A stretch of 64,000 nt of DNA. It comes from Spodoptera frugiperda. Lineage: Eukaryota > Arthropoda > Insecta > Lepidoptera > Noctuidae. The notes beneath the pieces were generated by a model. It saw only the letters and a list, made by a program, of their open reading frames with translations. It was not told the origin of the DNA and did no database searches. Location: the NCBI RefSeq assembly GCF_023101765.2, contig NC_064228.1, forward strand, positions 6,192,501-6,256,500, in the 5' to 3' direction. Of this stretch, positions 34,615 through 46,443 are shown one piece after another. The position numbers were made by a program, and so were the translations under genes. Numbering within the stretch: the stretch's first letter is position 1; every line of letters begins with the position of its first letter.

Positions 34615-34870
34615 ATAATGGGGAGGAAAACTTCAAAAGGCGCCTAGCTTTTTGGAGCGAAAGACTAGAGAGTGTGGGATTTTTACCTCACAAAAACCAC
34701 CCCGGTAGCCACCTTCAGCACGTATAAGGTGCACCGAAACCTCTAATTAGACCTGCTCTGGAGCTCTTATGATGCAACGCCTGTTACGGCACATCCATAG
34801 ATCGAGCTGAAGCCCCGGTGATCGGAGATCGGACTTACTGGACCTCATCTGTGTTGGCCTGATATCATAT
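34615..34870 (+). repeat. Repeat J, longest copy
   Basis: Adds CACGTATAAGGTGCACCGAA and CGCCTGTTACGGCACATCC to the segment seen at 32130. Confidence 0.5.
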
Positions 34871-35029
34871 ACCCATTGTCGTACTATACGTGCACAGACC
34901 GAGAAAGCAATTATTTAAAAACATTGACTCGACTCAACTCTATACATATGATTTCGAATTCGAAATTCTAAATAACTAAAAAGGGTCACAGACTCCATTT
35001 TCCAAAGTCCCTTTTATATATAACCAATA

Positions 35030-35110
35030 TTGGTTCCAATCACATTGGCTATTGGCGCCAATGGTATCACCAACACATTTGGTCGAGCTATTTATAAACA
35101 GTAAGTGCGT
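35030..35110 (+). promoter_or_regulatory. Promoter-like region with CCAAT and TATA motifs
   Basis: Several CCAAT/ATTGG motifs (35022-35072) precede TATTTATAAACAGTAAGTG (TATAAA near 35092). No matching plus-strand gene was found downstream, so this may be an exon-1 promoter for a gene I cannot build, or chance. Confidence 0.2.
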
Positions 35111-35404
35111 GACCAGAATTTTGAGAAAACGATTGAGATTAAGACTGTTTACAATTATTTTCTTTTAAATGTGGATGTGTGTGAATGTAAAGTTAAAATA
35201 GATATCCGTTCTGTTATTGTTACTGTTGTATTGTGTAGTAAGTTGGGTTTGCCATTTTAAAATTCTCGTTATTTTGTGTCCTGTATTGATTGTCAGTCAT
35301 TTCACTTTCTATAAATGAGGTTAACAACTTAACAGATAGGTAGGCTTACTGATAGGCTTACAGGTTACTCACTTCAATACTGATGTTTGATTGTTTTCAT
35401 GTTT

Positions 35405-35685
35405 TTTTATGGTATAAGCCGGTAACAGCCGGTCCATGGACACTCGAAACACTAAAGGCGTTACAAGTGCGTTGCCAGCCTTTTGTGGGTTAGTAATTTA
35501 AAGTTTGTTGGGGAATCGGGGATTAGAAAAATTGGGAAGGCGGGTAATTGAGCCTCCAGAAACCTCACTCACACAACAATACACAACGCAAGCGTTGTTT
35601 CACGGTGGTTTTCTGTGAGGCCGGCAGCTCCGGTCGAGCCGGTCTAATCGGGCCGAAGCATGGCTCTCACGCACTTAAATATAAG
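35405..35685 (-). mobile_element. Family A copy (-)
   Basis: Tail TTTTTTATGGTATAAGCC at the left, ATGGCTCTCACGCACTT at the right, with the cap-like GCTTCGGCCCGATTAGACCG segment changed. 35686-36055 is unassigned. Confidence 0.65.
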
Positions 35686-36339
35686 TTTTATTTTTGATTT
35701 GGGATTTGTAAATTAATGAGTCTTATACATCTATTATTTATGGCTTAATTAAGTATGTATGTTTTCCTCATCACATCAGCTAGAGGACGTTCACACCAGT
35801 ACAGTAACTCCATCAAGAAACTCCCAGAAATGCCCTGTATTCAGTAGACAACGATATTCCCAGTAACACAGGCGAAACCACTGTCAGAAGCCAGTATAAT
35901 CTATATTCCATACAAACTCCTTACACCAATTTTCGCCATGGCTACCGTGAAAGCACGTGCAAGCAATTATCATACAATAGCAACCTATTTATCAGACCTC
36001 TAAGGTCCAAAATGGTAATTAAAATCGCAAATCTCGTACGTTTATGTAATTCTCTAGTATTTTTTCGCTGTCTCATTGAGGGTCAGTCCACGATTCGATA
36101 TTGACCCGTACAAGACTTGCATTATAAGATTGACCCTGGGATTTTCTTTAATGGACAACGTACGGGGGACTGTACTAGAATATTCTCGAAGTATCCTTAA
36201 AATATTCTTGCACAGACCTTCAAAATATTGTCTTATTTGTGTATATTTAGAGATGGGTGTGTGTTTGTCGTCCACTGCTAGAGAATGGACCTCCTCTACT
36301 TAAGAGGGTTTGCTTTGTAGTGGCTACATACCTTATGAT

Positions 36340-36690
36340 TTAACTGCGCAGTTTCAAATATACTGTAGAACTATACAATTAAATTGTACGGTGTGTAGTC
36401 TGTATGGTGGTATTGTGTAGAGCAAACAGTTGAACTGTACAGTTTAAACTAAACCTAATCAAGAAGATAAAACTGCACAGTTAAATCGTAAGGTGTGTAG
36501 GCTGTTTTGACTTACAATTATTTAACTGTACAGTCCGACTATACACTCTACAAGCCGACTATACGTCGACCGCGAGGTGCAAGCTCGCAGTCAACGCGCC
36601 GGCGGCGAGCGATGCGACGTTGTTTTGTTTGCACCTAGCGGGCGGGTCGCCGCCACCCGACTCGGCGAGTAGCACATAGCCCACATTTAC
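36340..36690. other. Repetitive AT-rich segment joined to a GC-rich island
   Basis: 36340-36555 repeats short motifs such as AACTGTACAGT and GTGTGTAG. 36560-36680 is strongly GC-rich (CGCGCCGGCGGCGAGCGATG), unlike its surroundings, with a donor-like GTGAGT on the minus strand at about 36727. A short minus frame crosses it, ending in AVDV, but no exon chain supports it. Possibly part of a transposon or a CpG-rich promoter. Confidence 0.35.
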
Positions 36691-37002
36691 AACTACAACT
36701 CAAGAGGACCGTGCGTTGGCCACTCACCGTCAGCTTTTTTGTATTGACGTTATAAAATTTATCTTACGACATACAATTTAAAGTTCACATTTGAATGACA
36801 ATTTATGTAATTGCTGGGTTGAAGTGATGCGTGTTATGTCCTTATAGGTCTACTATAAAAACAAAAATAAAAGACCAGTATAGATATAGAATAAAATTTT
36901 ATTATCCCAATTCCCGCGAGTATTTAATGGTAAATTTTAATTTTAATATCCCAATCCTGTAAATGCCTGTGGCTTAATATTGTATGTATGTATTAAGTAT
37001 AC

Positions 37003-37008
37003 TTTATT
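37003..37008 (-). terminator. Polyadenylation signal of the small acidic protein gene
   Basis: AATAAA on the minus strand, 27 bases beyond the TGA of the proposed last exon. It supports that exon because it is the first such signal after it. Confidence 0.5.
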
Positions 37009-37034
37009 TTCTTCATCACCAGGCGCCTTCCGCC

Positions 37035-40000
37035 TCACATAGTTTCCGCAGACCTGTTAGAAAGACAAAACAGATTACTTCATTTTAGTAGTTTCAAAGT
37101 TAAAGTTAAAGTTAATTTTATTTGAATTAATTAACTTTTGAAAATGATATTCGCTACTGAAACTAAGACTAATTCACGCCGGAGTCGAGGGTTTAATTCC
37201 CGTATGGATATGATTTTGACTGGACGGTTGGCGTGGTGGCTAGGCAACTGACTGCCTTGTAACGTGTCGCGGGTTCGATTCCCGCACGGAACAACTCTTT
37301 GTGTGTTCGACAAATTGTTGTTCCGGGTTTGGGTGTCATGTGTGAAGTTGTATGTTTGTAAACGCACTCACGATACAGGAGAAAACCCTAGTGTGGAGCA
37401 AAGTTTAGGAAAAAACAGATATGGATGTGAATTTGTTTATGCGAAGCACCCACGGCACAGAAGTATCTTCAATGCCAAATCTGAGGACATAGCTGTGCCC
37501 CCGCCAAGTCGAGCGCGAAGCAAACACTGCCGTACCATCCCTTACTGGAACCATTCTAACTCTACTTATCGATGGTTAAAAGGCTAATTGATCTAAGCTA
37601 CATTTTTTTACGCTATTAATTTATATATTCATTCTTAATCGCAGATTTTTTCTACATCAAATGATGCTTATATATAACTCAATATCGCAGAAAAAAATTG
37701 CTTAGATCAATTAGCCTTTCACCGTCGTTATTATTCTTAACTAAAACATACTTTTTGAACCTGAGTCTCTCTGTACAACTCGTACTCAATAATCACAACG
37801 TTTACTACTCAAGTATTAACAAAAAAAAACAAGGACAGGATAATTTCTATTTTTCGCTGTCTACACAATACTGGTGACGTCAACTTGAGCACTGCTCGGT
37901 GGCAAACTACAGTCCTTGGTCACATTATTGAAGGCACTTTTATTTTTAGATCTAGTTGTAATAGATTTAAATGATATGTTTATAATAACTATCGTGAGAC
38001 ATACTAAATTAACTAAAAATCACGGGTTACTCTCGTACATTAATGGAGAAAAGCTCTACTAGGTTCGTTAGTCACAAAGAATGACGTCGCCGCATCGCCG
38101 TTTGCGCACGCTGCTCATGATTAAGAGTTCCCAGTGTGACTCGAAACTTGTAGAGCTTTTCTCCATTAATGTATGTTAATAAACCGTGATATATTTATTA
38201 AGGAAAATTGTATTTTATGGATTTGTATTAAGTTTTTTTTAAATTTTCTTTCTTGGTATACAAAAAAAGTTTCTTTGGGAAAGTTGTTTGTAATCGTGAC
38301 TACAATCAGGTGTTTAAATATCGTTCACTAATTACCAGTCACCTATATGTTCGGAGCAGTACTCCTACTTAGAAGAAGAAATAGAGATAACAGGAAAGTA
38401 TAAAAGTTCCAAAGTTTTTACATACTTTCCTGTCTACCAACAGATTGTCTGTGCTTTGAAAGTGATTGTCTGTGTAATCTAGAACTACTAACCTATCATC
38501 ACGCTATGACACTTGGGAGCGAAGCACGGAAGTGAAACTGTAAGCAAAAACTATTTGTCTATACACCGGTGGATAATTGGATACCCAATCAATTCATAGA
38601 AGATACTAAGAAAGCCATAGATTGCACTACTTTTAACAACTTTTAACTCTAAACAAAGCAAAAGCATTTACTTCTAATGTATATGTATCAAAATAATGTA
38701 CATAAATAACAATACATAATAACCAAAATTGAACTCTACAACCTTAATTTGAAGACACATAATCAAAAAACGTTGGTTTACTTACTCTATACCTTCGCGG
38801 TCATCTTCAGTTTCGGTGGCCTGAAAAAGACAATTAATTGTTCTCTCTACCATTACTAACAAAAATACTAAATATAATTATCATTATTAACCAGCTAGTG
38901 ACATAAAAAAGGGCCTTTTTAAGGGGGGAAAAATCGAGGCGAGAGGGAATGTCAGATTCTTACTGACTAAAAATCATCCCGTTCCTACTCCTGCTTTTCT
39001 AGCCGAAGCCCCGGCAGCTCCGAATCAGGCAGCCCTACTGGGCCCCGTCTATAAGGGTTTGATGGATGTTTCGCGTCGCGCGGATTGCGACAAGCCGCAC
39101 GCACGGGTCTGAATCTGATCGGGCGGCGAGCTACCCGTTGCCCGTCGTCCGCAGACCCGCACAGCGGTAACATGTAACGTATTGTTTATATGAAGTATGC
39201 ATGCATTCCAAATGACGCAATATGGACAATGTCCCTTGTAATTGCATTACCAGGTTCTTAAGGAAGGTTTTTTCTGAAGATTTGAAGGTTGGATTGGATA
39301 GCTATTTTTTTGAAGGTTTGGTTACCTGAAGGCTAGTAATTTCACTGTCTGTGTTGACCAGCAGGTCGGACAGGTACTGAGTGACGTGGTCCTCGCGGTC
39401 CACCACGTCCACCTCCTCATTAGGGTTGGGGATCTTCTTGTCCTGGGGCAGCACTTCCTCTGAAACTTGGTGTACTGCTACGGATACGTTTGCTAGTACT
39501 AGTTTTTCTGCGAAGTGTTAATTGACAAAAGTTTCAAAAATGGATGGATAATTGTGTTATTTACCTACTACAGTTGGATTATGGCATTTAATGTCACACA
39601 GGTATTGGCATTTAAGGTCTTATCATCAAACAGAGATCCCCAATTTTCCCAATCCTCGATTCCCCAACAATCCTTAAATTACTAACCCCCAAAAGGCCAG
39701 CAACGCAATTTTAAAGCCTCTGGTGCTTCGGGAGTCCTTGGGCGGCGACGGTTGCTTACTATCAGGTGATCCGTCTGCTAGGTTACCAGCTTAAATACCA
39801 TAAAAAACCTTAACCATCATTAACCTCTTGTATATAAGACAATATAGAAAACACATTATGTCTCGCGTGGACTCACGTTTCGGCACACGACGGGTTAATG
39901 CCCTCTGGTAAGAGCAAAAACGTCAGCTAATCAAAACACAAACCTGTAGTATTACTAGTGGTGTCATCAAGCATTGTGGTTTCTTCTGTTATGTTTGTCT

Positions 40001-42574
40001 TCTCATCTGTAGCTTGTGTCTGCACCTTGACGTCAGGGTCCTGGGTGTCCTGGCTGACCAGGAGTTCTCTGAAGTCTGGCGTCATGTCATCTTCGCTGAA
40101 TACTTTTAGTATGTGTGTCTGGAATTTTGGGAACGTTTTCTGTTATTATTTGCTCGTTTATCTAAAGTAGTGCTTAACCATGATCAAAGAGTAATAAAGA
40201 GAAAAAGTATTGAGGATGTTTGCAAGTTGGAGTGTAGGAGAGCCATGCTTCGGCACAAATGGGCCGGGTCGACCGTAGTAATACCACGGTCTCACAGAAA
40301 ACCGACGAGAAACAACGCTTGCGTTGTGGGAATGAGTGTTACCAATCTTCCCAATTCACGATTCCCCAACAACCCTAGAATTCCTAACCCCCAAAAAGCC
40401 AGCAACGCACTTGTAACGCCTCTGGTGTTTCGGCCGTCCATGGACAGCGGCAATTGTTTACAATCAGTTGAAAAAAAAGAAATCTCCCCTGTACTGGACA
40501 AAAACGTATAAAAGCTTGTTATTTTCAATTTGATCTCTATTTTTTTTATGAGTAAGTAATCGAGCAGACGTATTACCTGATAGTAAGCAATCTCCGCCGC
40601 CCATGGACACTTGAAACACCAGAGGCTTTACAAGTGCGTTACCGGCTTTTTGGGAGTTAGGAATTTAAGGGTTGTTGTTCGGGAATGGGGATGGGGAAGA
40701 TTGGGAAGGGGGGAATTGGGCCTCCGGTAACCTCACTCACACAACGAAACACAACGCAAACGTTTTCTGTGAGGCCGTGGTATCACTCCGGTCGTGCCGG
40801 CCCATTCGTGCCAAAGCATGGCTCTCCCACACTATAATTATCGTTGTTATAACTAGCAATGTTTCACTTAAGTCACACAGTAATAGGAAGCGATCCTATT
40901 TTCAAACACCAGCGCCGGCGCAAATCTCGGAAATGTTATGAAAGATGGTTGTTTATAAAATAAGATTATAGCCGTGTTGATGTGAGATTTACTAGAATAG
41001 CTAGTGCATCCATTGTTCGTTATGCAATGTTGTTGCATTGTGTTATTGTTGTCGTGTATTGCATTATGTCATTTGTTTATGTGTATTACATAGCGTACAC
41101 ACGGATGTACGAACTTTTAACCTCGAGGGGGTAGGCAGTAGTACTCATACCGTATGGAGAAACCTCTTATGACTTAATTTAAACCACATATTTGTTATCA
41201 TCTCGGCTTACATATAATACAAACTTTGAGCAAAATAGGCCCAGCAGTTAAGCCGAAAAGTGCATTATTCACATTGAGCTAATTTGAACACTCTTTACAA
41301 ATATGGCATTATTACATCCGCGTCACATATCCTGGTATCCACACTACATGTATAAAGCACTACTTGGCGTAGCAGCATTGCTTGGCTACTGATAAAACAA
41401 CCATGTTTAATAAAGGATAATTCTGAACGGACTAAGATTTGGAACTTGGCGCCCTAGTAACTTTTATTCAGCTCAAAATTACCTATCCAATGATGTAACA
41501 CACATAGCTATTGGAAGGTGGGACCAGGATTACGGGTACATAATATGAAGGTGTTGAAACAGACATGTTATACTCACACCAAATTGATTGTAAGGCATCG
41601 CATGAACACAGCTTATCCTTGTTAGAGCAGCCACCACCAGCATGGCCAACTGCAACAAAAGACACAAGATTAAGACAATATTCATGTACTTTTTTTGAAG
41701 GTCTTATCCCTTCGGAAATATCACCGTCGACAGCGTTTTACTGTGCGAGGCAGAAAGATTCGTTAGAAGCGCACAGTTGAGGCCTTTTTTGAGGGGGGAA
41801 TTTCATCCAATGACTTCTCCCGCCTTGGGCGAGGCGAGAGGGAGTGTCAGACTCTTATTGACTAAAAACCACCCCGTTCCTACTCCTGTTTTTCGAGCCG
41901 GAGCCCTGGTAACCTGCTAGGCAGTCCGCAGCAGCCAAATAGAGCCTGGGTATACGTATACGTTTACAGGTATAAGTATTGGAGTAAAGGTGTGGTCCTG
42001 TGTTCCACAAACGCTACTTGGAACACTAATTTTATAATAGACAAAGAAACCATATAGTTATTATAGTTTCGCAAAACCAGTTAATATTTTAGACAAGATT
42101 AAAATATTTAAGTGCGAGAGAGTCATGCTAAGTGAACAACCCTTAAATTCCTAACCCCCAAAAGGCCGAAAACGCACTTGTAATGCATCTGGTATTGCAG
42201 GTTCATGGAGGGCAGCAATTGCTTACCATCAAGTCATATACAAAAGAAAATATGTCCTTTGATAAAACACGAAAATAAGAACATTAAACGAATCTAAGGA
42301 ATCATTTGTAAATAAGCAAAATTGAGTTCGTTTAACAATGAACAAATATGAGGTAATCGCCTTATTTAAAAACAATGGCAACAATTGCTAATTGGTGAAA
42401 TAAAATATTGAGGAAACCATTTAGGATGTCTTATAAAAAATAATAAAATAGTGAATATACTTTACAACTTAGAAAACAAAACAAAATGTAGGCAATTACA
42501 GAGACAGAATAAAAAATACAAACTTTTTAGAAGTCTAGAAAATATATTTTTTATATTATTTTATTACTCACCAT
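37035..42574 (-). CDS. Small secreted acidic protein, unrecognised; complete six-exon gene
   Basis: Coding exons are 42574-42572 (ATG only), 41649-41578, 40118-39944, 39459-39326, 38820-38786 and 37053-37035. All borders are AG/GT and phases agree (0,0,1,0,2), giving 145 residues and TGA; a polyadenylation signal lies 27 bases after the stop (37008-37003). The first 18 residues (MLAMLVVAALTRISCVHA) form a signal peptide. The mature chain starts near MPYNQFG, is rich in Asp, Glu and Thr, has possible N-glycosylation sites (NIT, NTT) and no cysteine. Two segments look alike (DFRELLVSQDTQD and YLSDLLVNTDSE) and may be an ancient internal repeat. I know no family for it. The one-codon first exon and the last 19-nt coding exon are the least certain parts; exons 2-5 are well supported. 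Confidence 0.65.
37222..37400 (+). mobile_element. SINE family E, best copy
   Basis: GTTGGCGTGGTGGCTAGGCA, then GCGGGTTCGATTCCCGCACG (intact B box), ending near CACGATACAGGAGAAAACCC. It lies in intron 5 of the small acidic protein gene, on the opposite strand. Confidence 0.75.
37579..37719. repeat. Inverted repeat with perfect 20-bp ends
   Basis: AAAGGCTAATTGATCTAAGC (37579-37598) is exactly complementary to 37700-37719. The inner arms also pair partly (GCAGATTTTTTCT with CAGAAAAAAATTG). 141 bp in all; a MITE-like element in intron 5 of the acidic protein gene. Confidence 0.75.
38026..38185. repeat. Inverted-repeat MITE, family I
   Basis: Ends TACATTAATGGAGAAAAGCT and its complement AGCTTTTCTCCATTAATGTA; the centre is CG-rich (GACGTCGCCGCATCGCCG). 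A half copy lies at 55110-55215. Confidence 0.7.
38905..39178 (-). mobile_element. Family B copy with part of the LINE coding end (-)
   Basis: In reverse it matches the 51832 element from the GGCGAGCTACCCGTTGCCCG region on, ending TTTTTAAGGGGGGAAAAATC. It lies in intron 4 of the acidic protein gene. Confidence 0.7.
39630..39805 (+). mobile_element. Family A, head missing
   Basis: From TTTTCCCAATCCTCGATTCC to ACCATAAAAAACC. In intron 3 of the acidic protein gene. Confidence 0.65.
40232..40840. mobile_element. Two family A copies, tail to tail
   Basis: 40232-40480 (+) and 40537-40840 (-) face each other with about 55 bases between. The plus copy has lost its terminal A tail. Both are in intron 2 of the acidic protein gene and could pair as RNA. 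Confidence 0.7.
41141..41325 (+). repeat. Repeat G
   Basis: ACCGTATGGAGAAACCTCTT ... CACATATTTGTTATCATCTC ... GAACACTCTTTACAAATATG. Copies at 45058-45300 and 53350-53790. Confidence 0.55.
41690..41935 (-). mobile_element. LINE coding fragment and family B (-)
   Basis: 41690-41785 in reverse encodes a piece of the LINE C-terminus seen at 46444 (AKTLSTV.F-like). 41788-41935 is a reverse family B copy. They lie upstream of the signal-peptide exon, in intron 1. Confidence 0.6.
42115..42240 (+). mobile_element. Family A, short fragment
   Basis: AACAACCCTTAAATTCCTAA ... GCAGCAATTGCTTACCATCA. 42241-42570 is AT-rich. Confidence 0.55.
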
Positions 42575-42739
42575 TAGAAATATATTCCTGGTTCGAAATG
42601 GTGTAAAGCACACAAGGACTGGAGATCCACCACTAGTTATCCACAGTAATCACTAGATAAAACTAACCAAGCCAGTTAGTATCACTATAGATCAATATAT
42701 CCGATAAAGGTCCATTCCTAATGGTGCGATTTTTTACTG

Positions 42740-43190
42740 CGATTTTTTTTTATGTTATAAGCTTGCAACAAACGGAACACCTAATGGTAAGCAATCGCCG
42801 CCGCCCATGAACATCCGAAACACCAGAGGTGTTACAAGTGCGTTGCTGGCCTTTTGGGGGAATTTAAGGGTTGTTAGGGAATCGGGGTTTGGGAAGATTG
42901 GAAAAGGGGGATGACTGGGCCTCCTGTAACCTCACTCACCAAACAAAGCAAACGTAGTTTCATATCGGTTTTCTGTGAGGCCGTGGTATTACTCCAGTCG
43001 AGCCGGTCCATTCATGCCAATCTTCTCAATCCTAGATTTATCAAACAACCCTTAAATTCCTTACCCCTAAAAGGCCGGCAACGCACTTGTAACGCCTCTG
43101 GTGATTCAAGTGTCCATGGGCGGCGGCGATTGCTTAACATCAAGTAATCCGTCTGCTCGTTAACCGGCTTATACAATAAAAAAGAAAACA
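42740..43190. mobile_element. Head-to-head pair of family A copies
   Basis: 42740-43018 (-) runs straight into 43019-43190 (+), which lacks its own head. The join falls at CATTCATGCCA|ATCTTCTC. Either one copy inserted into the other, or an inversion. Confidence 0.65.
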
Positions 43191-43474
43191 TTTTGACAAA
43201 TTAGCTTGTTCCTTCAATTCATCTTGTTTGAAATTGTAAGATTAGTCGAGTTACAATGAAACCTTCTTCTTGTATTCCCAAAGGAATTCTGCTTATTTTC
43301 AATCTGAGGTTTCTGAGAAAATGAAATTGCTTGCTTGCTGGTTAAAAGGTTAAATAAATTGTCCTTTTTTAATGGGCTGTGATGTTCTTTTGTTTCTGAA
43401 TTTTTGTAATTATTTTATTGCTGTTGTATCAAATCATAGGCCAATTAATTTTGCCATTTAACGTAGCAATGCTT

Positions 43475-43605
43475 TTTTTGTGGGGGGAAAATCATCCAAT
43501 GTCTTCTCCCGCAAACTCTTACTGATTAAAACCACCCTGTTTCTTCTCCTGCTTTGAACTGGAGCCCCGGTAACCTGTTACGTTGTCCGCAGCTCCGGGA
43601 CGTAG
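43475..43605 (-). mobile_element. Family B fragment
   Basis: GGGGGGAAAATCATCCAATG to AACCTGTTACGTTGTCCGCA in reverse, with an inner deletion. Confidence 0.6.
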
Positions 43606-43847
43606 CAATGCTGTTCTTCTTTTGGGCACCCTACCTCACGACTGGGATAAGGATTATTTTTATCGACGCTTTAAGTTAGTTTTAATTCTCATTAATTATA
43701 TACTACAAGCAAATATTACTAGAGAGTCAATAACACGGATTTGAATTAGGCATGGTCTTCGTTAAAGAAGTGAACAGTCAGAGAGATAATAATTTATGCC
43801 AGAGCGAGCATAATGTAACAATATTTTATTTGTGTAGCACCTCTTAT

Positions 43848-44330
43848 GCTTGAGCATTTAATTGCGAGCGGGAGGATGGTGCTGCACACCGCATCCTGAA
43901 AATAGGTATATCTACAAGCGGAATGAAAACTAAAAATTTTGTGCATTTTTAAGTGTATCATGGATTTCCGCAAAGTAACGCCTGCCTCTAGTCAATATAA
44001 CATATACATCCTTTCTTTTTATAGACATTTAACATTTACTCGAGGTTTGTACCTTCTTTTACAATATGTTAAACAAAATGAATAGTGAAGAGTTGCTACG
44101 CCCTAACAAGATCATGTACTTATACTATATTGTGCATAAATAAATACATAAATAAGAGTGAGAGTCCAGGTACCAACAAATCCGGAGTTGCAGACAACGT
44201 AACAGGTTACCGGGGCTCCGGCTCAAAGCAGGAGAAGGAACAGGGTGCTTTTAGGCAGTAAGAGTCTGACACTCCTTCTCGCCTCACCCAAAGCGGCGAT
44301 AATTGGACGATTTTCGCCCCTCAAAAAAAA
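43848..44330 (+). repeat. Repeat M second copy and a family B copy
   Basis: 43848-43990 is repeat M (GAGCATTTAATTGCGAGCGG). 44175-44330 is family B ending CGCCCCTCAAAAAAAAGG. 44331-45055 has no recognised feature. Confidence 0.55.
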
Positions 44331-45057
44331 GGTACTAACAAATCCCCAACATTCATCCATTCACAATTTGATGATTACAATTCCCTAATAATAAATACTC
44401 TCTTAAAGTTTGCTGAAAATCAGAAACGCCCATATAAAATTCGCAGTCAAGTCATAAAACAGTGTCACAACTTATAACTAAGTTAATCTTTCTTTAGCGA
44501 ACTTAGAACTCTGTACAAGTGGTTACAGACTGAAAATAATCCGTATGACAAGTTACAAAGTTGCTACAACTAACGTAGATTTATGAAAGTCATGTACCAA
44601 CCAACAGCAGCTCAAGCTATACCAAACTGACAAGCATCTTCAATTGAATTTCAACCTTAATAACTGTGATAGAAGATTGAATGTAGCTTACAGAAATTTG
44701 TGAATTTGGGGTACCTTGTTGTGCCGTTTTTAGAGTATACTTTGCCTTGAAAAGTTGGCATCGTACTGAAATTGTTTGCAACTAAAATTTCCTACATTTT
44801 GATCATAAATAATTTGGGCACGGTGACTGTGTTGCCTTGAGAATTGTAGTTGATTTATTGTCATAAAGACTAATGATGAGGGCTTAAGTTTGGCGTGGTT
44901 AAAGTATTATTGTTTGTTTCGACTTTGAAACACTAGAATCTGTCTGTATACCTACATTACCCTTTGTAGCCTATATGCCATACAAGCGTGGAGATTATGG
45001 CATTTCTCCAATGTACCTCCTATGTAGGTAATGATAATGTTCCCAAAAAATAAGAAG

Positions 45058-45305
45058 GTATACCGTATGGGGAAACCTATTTTGACTTAATTGAAACCAC
45101 ATATTTGTTATTATCCTGGCTGACAATATACGAAAAATGAGCGAAATAACCCTAGTAGGTAAGCCAAAAACTGCATTTTTCTCTTTGAGCTAATTTGAAA
45201 ACTCTTTACAAATACGGCATTGCAACTGCCGCGGGCATATGTCCGCGACATTCCTAGACAATCTACAACATTACAACTTTTCTGTGATCAAGGAACATGG
45301 AGCTG
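45058..45305 (+). repeat. Repeat G second copy
   Basis: GTATACCGTATGGGGAAACC to CAATCTACAACATTACAACT. 45306-45810 seems unique. Confidence 0.55.
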
Positions 45306-45814
45306 TTTTTGAATTGGAGCTGAAGATGTTTTAAATTTTCGATATTCGTTGAAATATTGAGTTGTATTATACTTCTATGGACTAGTAATACTTGTAGTTT
45401 CATTTAAGTCATATGAGTCATCTCTATATAGTATATTTTTTTCTCCTCTTCAAATACAAACCATATTTACTTAATACTAAACAACCAAATCACCTTCCTA
45501 TACAATACAAAAACAACTGACGACCTAAACATGCGATTTCCAGTCGCAAGCAAATCGCGTCATTGAAACGCACCCTAATTCCGTGTTGACGTTCCCCAGG
45601 TATTGTTTACATGCCATCTGATATTGTCAGTCGATTAGCATAGCATAACAAAACGAAATTAAATAATAGACATTTGATCCAACATAGGTAGCTCCAAGTA
45701 TGGGAAGAATCACTGATTTAATGTAAATAACATAAATATTAAGATAATGAGGAATAGTTTTATTGTTTTCTTGTTTGTTTGTATGTATTGAATAGGCTCC
45801 GTAACTACTCGGCC

Positions 45815-45972
45815 CCATATCTGCGGACTACCTAGCGGGTTTACCGGGGCTCCGGCTCAAAAAGCAGGAGTATGAACGGGGTGGTTTTTAGTCAGTAAGA
45901 GTCTGACACTCCCTATCGCCTCGTCCAAGGCGGGAGAAGTCATTGGATTATTACCCACCCCTAAAATAAAAA
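45815..45972 (+). mobile_element. Family B copy
   Basis: CTGCGGACTACCTAGCGGGT to ACCCACCCCTAAAATAAAAA. 45973-46440 is unassigned. Confidence 0.65.
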
Positions 45973-46443
45973 CTACTGGGCCGACTAAGGTAATTCTTTC
46001 GCTATTAAAAAGCTTAATTGTCACGGAATAACATCGACTGTTTTGTTACTATATGTCTATGTTAGTACCTCGTGGGTCGAAGAGAAATTATGAATTCTCA
46101 CGCGAAGATCTGATTCAGGGAAAATCTCTATTCCCACGTGAAAAATCCACGGATGGATACCTAGTAAAACCTAGGTTTATTTAGAATTCCTATAAACCAA
46201 TAAATCATTATACGTGTAATGTAGGAATGTATTATTACTCACTAGTTTATTATTAATCCCATTATAATAAATGACCCTCGTTGCTCGAGTGATCGCGCAA
46301 ATAACTAATGTACCATTATTTAAATGTATTGTGTACATTAAAGATTAAATAAATAACTGTCGAGCTAGGTCACAGGTCCTGGTCAGGTCAGACTAAAATT
46401 GAAACTAAAAACTCCCCCTATACCACTGGGAGTGTTCTGAGGA

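Noticed and set aside
36054..36303. Overlapping 73-75 codon frames on both strands
   Set aside because: Mirror-image frames of this size arise by chance; neither has a signal peptide, motif or splice partner.
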